A model generated the notes under the pieces. It ran no database searches. It was not told the origin of the DNA and was given only the letters and a program-made list of their open reading frames with translations. DNA of 64,000 bases. Source: JAAFHB01 sp037133495. GTDB taxonomy: Bacteria; Bacteroidota; Bacteroidia; Bacteroidales; Prolixibacteraceae. The DNA lies in contig JBAXOA010000009.1 of the NCBI GenBank assembly GCA_037133495.1, positions 1 to 64,000 on the forward strand. The letters are read 5' to 3'. The translations under genes were made by a program, and so were the position numbers. Position 1 is the stretch's first letter. The number at the start of each line of letters is the position of its first letter. This document shows positions 58,755 to 64,000 of the stretch, one piece after another.

Positions 58755-60105
58755 AAATTTTAGAATATCACTTTTTATCAGAGTACTGGCAATAGTTTTC
58801 AATGCCTTTGTGATCATGTGGCTGCTTTTTTCAACCAGCTATTATTTCACAATGTCTTTGGCTGTTGGAATTGCCATCTATCAGGTTGTAATACTGATAC
58901 AATTTGTTGAAACGACCAATACGCTGTTAACCAACTTTTTGGAATCTCTGAGATATTCTGATTTTTCACGAACATTCGAGATTAAGGGTCTTGGGCATTC
59001 ATTCGACCGTTTGACAGAATCTTTTAATGTAGTGATCAACGACTTTAGAAAAGTCAGAGAAGAACGCGAACAAAACTTCTTTTACCTGGAAACTGTAGTT
59101 GAACATATCGGCATCGCACTGATTAGCTATCGCGAAAATGGTGCTGTTGAACTAATTAATAATTCTACAAAAAAACTCTTCAAAATAACAAATCTTAAAA
59201 ATTTAAGCGAACTCGAAGGCTTTTCTTCTGAACTTGTCTCTAAATTAATGACCATCACCAACGGGGAAAGTATTATGGTGAAAATCCAGAAACAAGACAC
59301 ACTCCTTCAGCTGGCAATTTTTGTGACTGAATTTAAAGTCGCCGACCGGCTAATCCGAATGGCTTCTATTAAAGATATCCAGAATGAGCTGGAAGAGAAT
59401 GAAATGGAAAGCTGGCAAAAACTTATCCGGGTACTAACTCATGAAATAATGAATTCAATTACGCCTATTGCGTCAATTACTCAAACACTAAATTACATGA
59501 TCAAGGATGTAAGATCAACTTACACCAATGCATTTCAGGATGAAGGAGAGCATCAGGCTATCGAAGAAATTGCGCTTGCAATTGAGACCATCCATAAAAG
59601 AAGTATCGGGCTACTCCATTTTGTGGAATCGTACCGGGATCTCACACGCATCCCTACGCCTAAATTTACCATCTTTTCAGTGCAAACACTATTCGAAAAT
59701 CTGATGGGATTAATGAAAAAAGAAATGCATAACCTTAACATTCAATGTACTACAATTATAATTCCAGAAAATCTTGAACTTTCAGCCGATGAACAATTAA
59801 TAGAGCAAGTATTAATCAACCTTCTGAAAAATGCAATTCAGGCACTCGGGAAAACAGAAAATCCACAAATCGAACTGAAAGCTTTTACAGATATTAACGG
59901 GAAAATAAATATTCAGGTTTCTGATAATGGACAAGGAATTATTCCGGAAGTGCTGGATAAGGTATTTGTTCCATTTTTCACAACTAAACCAAAAGGTTCC
60001 GGAATAGGACTTAGCCTGTCACGCCAAATCCTTCGGCTTCATGGAGGAACTTTAACCGCACACTCCGAACCGGATAAACATACCGCATTCATTTTAAAAT
60101 TCTGA
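58744..60105 (+). CDS. Membrane sensor histidine kinase (NtrB-like)
   Basis: 453 residues. Two N-terminal TM helices (about 8-50, hydrophobic SLFIRVLAIVFNAFVIMW) flank only a short loop, so it probably senses within the membrane. A HAMP-like/PAS-like region follows, then the HisKA motif LTHEIMNSITPIASITQ, and the HATPase domain with LIEQVLINLLKNAIQAL, VSDNGQGIIPEVLDKVF and GSGIGLSLSRQI. It overlaps the response-regulator gene by 11 bases, which makes it the cognate partner. Confidence 0.93.
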   Translation: MGSKNFRISLFIRVLAIVFNAFVIMWLLFSTSYYFTMSLAVGIAIYQVVILIQFVETTNTLLTNFLESLRYSDFSRTFEIKGLGHSFDRLTESFNVVINDFRKVREEREQNFFYLETVVEHIGIALISYRENGAVELINNSTKKLFKITNLKNLSELEGFSSELVSKLMTITNGESIMVKIQKQDTLLQLAIFVTEFKVADRLIRMASIKDIQNELEENEMESWQKLIRVLTHEIMNSITPIASITQTLNYMIKDVRSTYTNAFQDEGEHQAIEEIALAIETIHKRSIGLLHFVESYRDLTRIPTPKFTIFSVQTLFENLMGLMKKEMHNLNIQCTTIIIPENLELSADEQLIEQVLINLLKNAIQALGKTENPQIELKAFTDINGKINIQVSDNGQGIIPEVLDKVFVPFFTTKPKGSGIGLSLSRQILRLHGGTLTAHSEPDKHTAFILKF

Positions 60106-60121
60106 TCTTCATATAAATACA

Positions 60122-60769
60122 TTGAAAAGATTTAAAACATACATACTGGTTATTTTACTTATCTGCACTTTTTTTGTGGTTGCAATTATTTATGTAAATA
60201 ATACAATCACAAAAAAGGGTAACGCCTATTGTTTTTACTCGATAGATTCGATTCCACATAACCATTGCGGACTCGTATTAGGAACCAGCAAATACCTTTG
60301 GAACGGAAAACGAAATCTCTATTATACCAACAGGATTAAAGCGGCTGTAGAGCTCTATAACTGCTATAAAATTGACTTTATTATTGTAAGCGGGGATAAC
60401 CGGAAACGAAATTATAATGAACCTATTACGATGTACAACGACCTAATTGCTGCCGGAATTCCCAATAAAAAAATTATCCTTGATTATGCAGGATTCAGGA
60501 CACTTGATTCAGTAGTAAGAGGCAAAGAAGTTTTTGGCCAGGATCAATTCACTATTATTTCCCAATCATTTCATAATCAGCGTGCGATATACCTTGCACG
60601 AAAAAAGGGAATCGAAGCCATCGCCTTTAATGCCGATGCCGTAAGCGGAAGAATGACACTTAAGGTTCAACTGCGCGAAATAGCAGCCAGAATGCTGGTG
60701 GTCTTCGACATGATGACTGCAAAACAACCGCATTTTTTAGGCGAAAAGGTGGTGGTTCCGGCGAATTAA
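60122..60769 (+). CDS. SanA/YdcF-like DUF218 envelope protein
   Basis: 215 residues with one N-terminal TM anchor (about 6-26) and a periplasmic DUF218 domain: CGLVLGTSKYLWNGKRNLYYTNRIKAAVEL, FIIVSGDNRKRNYNEP, TLDSVVRGKEVFGQ, SQSFHNQRAIYLARKKGIEAIAFNAD. SanA affects vancomycin resistance and envelope integrity in E. coli. The start is TTG at 60122 in the annotation used here; no ATG fits. It closes the run RR, kinase, SanA with a gap of 16 bases. Confidence 0.87.
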   Translation: MKRFKTYILVILLICTFFVVAIIYVNNTITKKGNAYCFYSIDSIPHNHCGLVLGTSKYLWNGKRNLYYTNRIKAAVELYNCYKIDFIIVSGDNRKRNYNEPITMYNDLIAAGIPNKKIILDYAGFRTLDSVVRGKEVFGQDQFTIISQSFHNQRAIYLARKKGIEAIAFNADAVSGRMTLKVQLREIAARMLVVFDMMTAKQPHFLGEKVVVPAN

Positions 60770-60782
60770 AGGCTGAACATTT

Positions 60783-62930
60783 TTAGAACCGGATATTATA
60801 TTTGAGTTTAAAACGCAAGGCGCTTTCATTAATTACATACCGTTCAAGTGGCTGAGAAATATTAGATGTCCACACAATAAATATCTCGTTTCCAGGCTTT
60901 ACAATCCACTGAAATCTTGTTTGTACTCCAACAGTTTTTGAATTATTATCGTATTGAAAATAATTATTTAACGTAATATCCGGACTAAAAAGAATATTTG
61001 CATTCACCTGATAAATTTGTGCCGTAAACTGGCCCGCAGGAAGTGTCACCTCATTCTGTTTGTATTTTATCCCTATGAACAAAGGTACTGCTACCTTATA
61101 ATTAATACCGGCGGTGTAGTCCCGGCGCGATCCATTGTAAAAATCACCCCAGACATAAGAACCGGTCACTGCAAAATTACGGCTTCCCGCAGTAGTGAGA
61201 TTCAACGACTGCCGAAAAAATTGATATTTTCCAACAGGAATTACAAAATTTGAAAAGATATTAAAGTTTTTTTCAAGATTTTCATAACTTTGATTAATAG
61301 ACCAGGAAAACTCTTCTCCGGATTTAAAGCGCAGAGAAAATGGTGAGTAACTGATCGTCCTTGTTTCGAGAACATTTGAGAAGTTGACGATATGATCGAA
61401 GCCAATTCCTGTATTGACTTGCAGCAAGCCCCATTTATTCGGTCTGGGGCCAATTTTAATGTTTCCGTATGACTCTTTGATGTTGGTTCGGGGAACAAAT
61501 CCCATACCTGCAACGAAGTGCTCGCCTATCTCGTGATGGCCCAACGTGAAGGAAAGGAAATCGTTCGGATAAGTAAACGTTCCGCCCCAGGATAAATCGT
61601 TGTTTGACAAACCTTTAGTGTTGGATTTCAATCCAAATAAGATTAATGAAAGATTTTTATTCCCCCTGAATTTCGAGGTGGCCAATTTCATATCAATTCC
61701 TCCGACAAAGTTTTCTGCCTGAGAAACAGTATTGCCAAAGGTGCCAATCATACCAATGGAAGAGGCGCCGTTGATATTGCGGGAAATGCGGGCGACCGAA
61801 AAATTGGAATTTCCCAAGGAATGGTCATCGTTGACTTGCATCACGCCGATATTCCATCGGCCAATCGTTCCCGTCAGCTTCCCTGCATAATTGATCTTTA
61901 TCGGCAATCCATTGCTGTCCAATCCCATACGACGCGAAAGAAAGGGAATAATAGCCTTCCCATATGGGTTCCCATCATCACCCTGAATCCCAAATGAAAA
62001 ATGACTTGAACCATCAAGAAAAAAATCTCTTCTCTCAGGAAACAAAACATCGAAGCGTGTAAGGTTAATCTGCCGATCATCAACAGCAGTTTCAGCGAAA
62101 TCAGTATTAAAAGACAATACGGATTTCAGGCTTGGGGTAATCTGATAAAACAGATCAAGGCCACCATCGGCACGGTATTTATTTTTATTATCACGTTTAG
62201 TATCCATTCCGCCGACAACATAAGGAGAAAGATCAAGTCCGATTCCCTGTGAGATATTTTGAATTCCTTCAATCAATCCGGCATCCGAGACTTGAAATTT
62301 ATAGTTGTTGATATTAGCGGCAGGCCAATAGGAAGATTCCAGCTTTCGCTTGATATGTCGTATAAATTTTATCCCCCACGTTGACAAGTTCTTATCGAAA
62401 CCTATTGTTTTAAATGGGATGGCCATTTCGGCTTCCCATCCATCAGCCACAATTCTGGCCTTTGAATCCCATACTCCATTCCAGTTTTTATTGAAAACTG
62501 CGCCATTTTCGCTGATTGTGGCATCCCCAAACGAACCTCTCGGACCAATCTGAAACCAGTAACCATTACGGTGATCGAGAAAAGTATCCAGAATCACCTG
62601 AACCCTGTCGTCATTTCCCAAATCAGCATCCCGTGCCATCTCCCTGGAAGTTATCTTGCCGGGATCATCGAAACACTTAACCCCGATATAAAGATGCGCC
62701 GCATCATAACAAGTATAAATGATGGTTTTTTCAGATACAGGCTGACCAGGATTCGGCTCACGCTGAAATAGTTCGTTTACGGTGGCTGCATTTTTCCATG
62801 CCTCATCGTTCAAATGGCCATCAATTACGGGCGATTTGGATACGTAAACCGCTTTTAACGCCGGCTGGGCAAAACCTGCTATTGGAATTAAAATTAAGAA
62901 CAATAAAAACCGCAGGAAAAAATTTATCAT
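60783..62930 (-). CDS. DUF5916 outer-membrane protein with CBM9-like N-terminal domain
   Basis: 715 residues with a signal peptide (cleavage likely after AGFAQ). Residues about 28-210 form the CBM9-like domain (SPVIDGHLNDEAWKNAA, YDAAHLYIGVKCFDDP). The rest is beta-barrel-like with alternating strands (DFAETAVDDRQINLTRFDVLFPERRDFFLDG, FSFGIQGDD) and ends in KLKYNIRF, a typical barrel C-terminus. DUF5916 proteins are common in Bacteroidota; the role is not established, maybe glycan or peptide uptake. Convergent with sanA, with the tandem repeat behind its start. Confidence 0.88.
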   Translation of the reverse strand: MINFFLRFLLFLILIPIAGFAQPALKAVYVSKSPVIDGHLNDEAWKNAATVNELFQREPNPGQPVSEKTIIYTCYDAAHLYIGVKCFDDPGKITSREMARDADLGNDDRVQVILDTFLDHRNGYWFQIGPRGSFGDATISENGAVFNKNWNGVWDSKARIVADGWEAEMAIPFKTIGFDKNLSTWGIKFIRHIKRKLESSYWPAANINNYKFQVSDAGLIEGIQNISQGIGLDLSPYVVGGMDTKRDNKNKYRADGGLDLFYQITPSLKSVLSFNTDFAETAVDDRQINLTRFDVLFPERRDFFLDGSSHFSFGIQGDDGNPYGKAIIPFLSRRMGLDSNGLPIKINYAGKLTGTIGRWNIGVMQVNDDHSLGNSNFSVARISRNINGASSIGMIGTFGNTVSQAENFVGGIDMKLATSKFRGNKNLSLILFGLKSNTKGLSNNDLSWGGTFTYPNDFLSFTLGHHEIGEHFVAGMGFVPRTNIKESYGNIKIGPRPNKWGLLQVNTGIGFDHIVNFSNVLETRTISYSPFSLRFKSGEEFSWSINQSYENLEKNFNIFSNFVIPVGKYQFFRQSLNLTTAGSRNFAVTGSYVWGDFYNGSRRDYTAGINYKVAVPLFIGIKYKQNEVTLPAGQFTAQIYQVNANILFSPDITLNNYFQYDNNSKTVGVQTRFQWIVKPGNEIFIVWTSNISQPLERYVINESALRFKLKYNIRF

Positions 62931-62973
62931 AAGAGCAACTATTTCAGGCGCTGAAAATAAGAATAAATATTGA

Positions 62974-63246
62974 TTTCATCAGAAGATAATTTGTTTTTTA
63001 ATTGCCTGATGGAACACCTGAGTCATCTTCATTCGTGTTTGCGAAGCGCAGATTCATGGGTGTTTCATCAGAAGATAATTTGTTTTTTAATTGCCTGATG
63101 GAACACCTGAGTCATCTTCATTCGTGTTTGCGAAGCGCAGATTCATGGGTGTTTCATCAGAAGATAATTTGTTTTTTAATTGCCTGATGGAACACCTGTG
63201 TTATCTTCATTCATGTTTGCGAAGCGCAGATTCATGGGTGTTTCAT
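62974..63246 (-). repeat. Three tandem copies of the 89-bp repeat
   Basis: Units at 62974-63062, 63063-63151 and 63152-63240, plus a TTTCAT partial copy at 63241-63246. Units 1 and 2 are identical; unit 3 has three substitutions. Each carries the tiny minus-strand ORF (62998-63057, 63087-63146, 63176-63235) starting MNLRFAN; unit 3 changes three of its 19 residues. Each also has CATCAG/CTGATG as internal inverted ends. The array sits between arfB and the DUF5916 gene and has no spacers, so it is not CRISPR. Confidence 0.95.
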
Positions 63247-63260
63247 AAGCCTTAAACAGA

Positions 63261-63668
63261 TTAGGATTCAATAACTTTCCGATTGGCTTTTGTGGTTGCC
63301 TGGACCCGTTTTGATTCAAGTCGCCTTTCGACCGATGCTTTGGTAGGTTTAGTTCCAAGTCGTTTTTTTCGGGGTGTAAGCACCTTTATCAGAAGTATAT
63401 AAAACTTATTGATTACTTTATCTTTGTTTTTAAGTTGTGAACGCTCCGACTGTGAGACAAGGATTAATTCACCTTCCTTATTGATTTTATTAATCAGTTT
63501 TTGGAATACGAGGACCTTTTCATCATCATTCAGCAAAACAGAAGCCCCGACATTAAATCGTAGTTCTACTTTAGTACTTACTTTATTGACATTTTGTCCT
63601 CCCGGTCCCCCACTGCGGGAGGCCTGAAAAACAAATTCATCCTTAAAGTCTCTGTCGCGAATGTCCAT
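63261..63668 (-). CDS. arfB: Alternative ribosome-rescue peptidyl-tRNA hydrolase ArfB
   Basis: A 135-residue release-factor-like protein with the catalytic GGQ in SRSGGPGGQNVNKVSTKVELRF (residues about 18-40). A basic C-terminal tail (KKRLGTKPTKASVERRLESKRVQ) should thread into the mRNA channel of stalled ribosomes. It releases nascent chains from ribosomes on truncated mRNA. The length is standard. Single gene; the tandem repeat begins 14 bases past its stop. Confidence 0.95.
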   Translation of the reverse strand: MDIRDRDFKDEFVFQASRSGGPGGQNVNKVSTKVELRFNVGASVLLNDDEKVLVFQKLINKINKEGELILVSQSERSQLKNKDKVINKFYILLIKVLTPRKKRLGTKPTKASVERRLESKRVQATTKANRKVIES

Positions 63669-63734
63669 CAGTATATATTTTCACAATTCTAATCAAAAAA
63701 TCGTTTGCTGATCTTTAGATTTCAATAAAACTAT

Positions 63735-63764
63735 TTTGACGCTTCAAAAAGTAGTGTAAATTTG
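63735..63764 (+). promoter_or_regulatory. Promoter of ung (-33 TTTG, -7 TAAATTTG)
   Basis: TTTG at 63735-63738, an 18-base spacer, then TAAATTTG at 63757-63764 make the clearest Bacteroidota promoter in the window, 29 bases before the ung ATG. Confidence 0.65.
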
Positions 63765-63793
63765 GAAAAAAACAGATAATTATTTTTTGCAAG

Positions 63794-64000
63794 ATGGAAA
63801 TTAAAATTGAACCGGGCTGGAAAGAGCAGCTAAAAGAGGAGTTTAACAAACCCTATTTCACCCTATTAACCGATTTTGTGAGATCGGAATATGCTGCACA
63901 AAAAATATATCCACCCGGAAATTTGATTTTCAATGCATTCGAAAAATGTCCGTTTGACAAAGTAAAGGTTGTTATTCTTGGACAGGATCCGTATCACGAA
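63794..64000 (+). CDS. ung: Uracil-DNA glycosylase, N-terminal part (cut by window edge)
   Basis: The frame from ATG at 63794 is open to the end of the window (69 codons) and shows the start of a family 1 uracil-DNA glycosylase: PGWKEQLKEEF, YFTLLTDFVRSEY, IYPPGNLIFNAFE, and the water-activating motif VVILGQDPYH with catalytic Asp65. The enzyme excises uracil from DNA in base-excision repair. The C-terminal HPSPLS motif would lie beyond the edge. Confidence 0.95.
   Translation, partial: MEIKIEPGWKEQLKEEFNKPYFTLLTDFVRSEYAAQKIYPPGNLIFNAFEKCPFDKVKVVILGQDPYHE

Noticed and set aside
62974..63246. CRISPR-like array of three regularly spaced repeats
   Set aside because: The units abut with no spacers, are 89 bp long, and a copy occurs singly at 6672-6781. 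It is a tandem repeat.

Overview
The window looks like the chromosome of a free-living, polysaccharide-using member of the Bacteroidota, probably the Bacteroidales/Marinilabiliales side. The DNA is AT-rich. Several genes have -7 boxes of the TAnnTTTG type, and most starts lack a Shine-Dalgarno sequence. The gene set also fits: Tat-type Gfo/Idh oxidoreductases, DUF1080 and DUF5009 proteins, GH20, sulfatases, a DUF5916 outer-membrane protein, FtsX/MacB-like permeases beside an NtrC-type regulator, and YafV. The genus assignment is inference. I see no rRNA, tRNA, CRISPR array or intact insertion sequence.

Layout. 1-4.5 kb: the end of a C69 dipeptidase, a small secreted protein, then a nucleotide-sugar run (ugd, UDP-xylose synthase, RmlD). 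4.5-8.9 kb, minus strand: a Kai module in the order kaiC, kaiB, kaiB, hybrid histidine kinase, with a repeat between the two kaiB genes. 9-15.5 kb: an L,D-transpeptidase-like lipoprotein, OsmC, an RsmH-like methyltransferase, an unusual SDR and a pirin. 15.6-25.6 kb: a plus-strand glycan operon (Gfo/Idh, HEAT plus two DUF1080 domains, DUF5009, a flippase-like protein, a sodium:solute symporter, GH20). 25.6-31.7 kb: housekeeping genes (coiled-coil lipoprotein, ABC-F, omega-amidase, acyltransferase, B3/4 protein, TatD). 31.8-35.3 kb: rhaB, an AEC transporter and a YeeE/YedE protein. 35.5-40.5 kb: an acyl-CoA dehydrogenase, a sulfatase and a second Gfo/Idh. 40.7-43.4 kb: a metal-transport operon of an Nramp-like pore and a soluble PRC/MgtE_N/CBS protein behind a structured leader. 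43.7-52.8 kb: a TPR protein, glycerate kinase, a Rel protein, a sulfatase, a CBM9-like protein, PAP2 and an LTA-synthase-like enzyme. 53-60.8 kb: a lipid kinase, an FtsX-type ABC exporter divergent from an NtrC/NtrB pair, and SanA. 60.8-64 kb: a DUF5916 barrel protein, a tandem repeat, arfB and the start of ung.

Most notable: (1) the kaiC-kaiB-kaiB-kinase operon, whose KaiC keeps the phosphorylation sites; (2) a metal operon in which an MgtE-like sensor is detached from any MgtE pore and paired with an Nramp relative lacking the DPGN and MPH motifs, preceded by a leader with mutually exclusive stems, one of which covers the ribosome-binding site; (3) an 89-bp repeat carrying a tiny ORF, found as a three-unit tandem array beside arfB and once between the kaiB genes with an in-frame 21-bp addition; (4) a second dispersed repeat with a gap-free 52-bp core in three copies; (5) enzymes with replaced catalytic residues (GH20 Asp to Ala, Rel hydrolase HD to HN with ED lost, SDR Tyr to Thr); (6) perfect AGGAGG ribosome-binding sites on only a few genes, including kaiC. 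Homology calls come from recognising motifs by eye; no database was searched.
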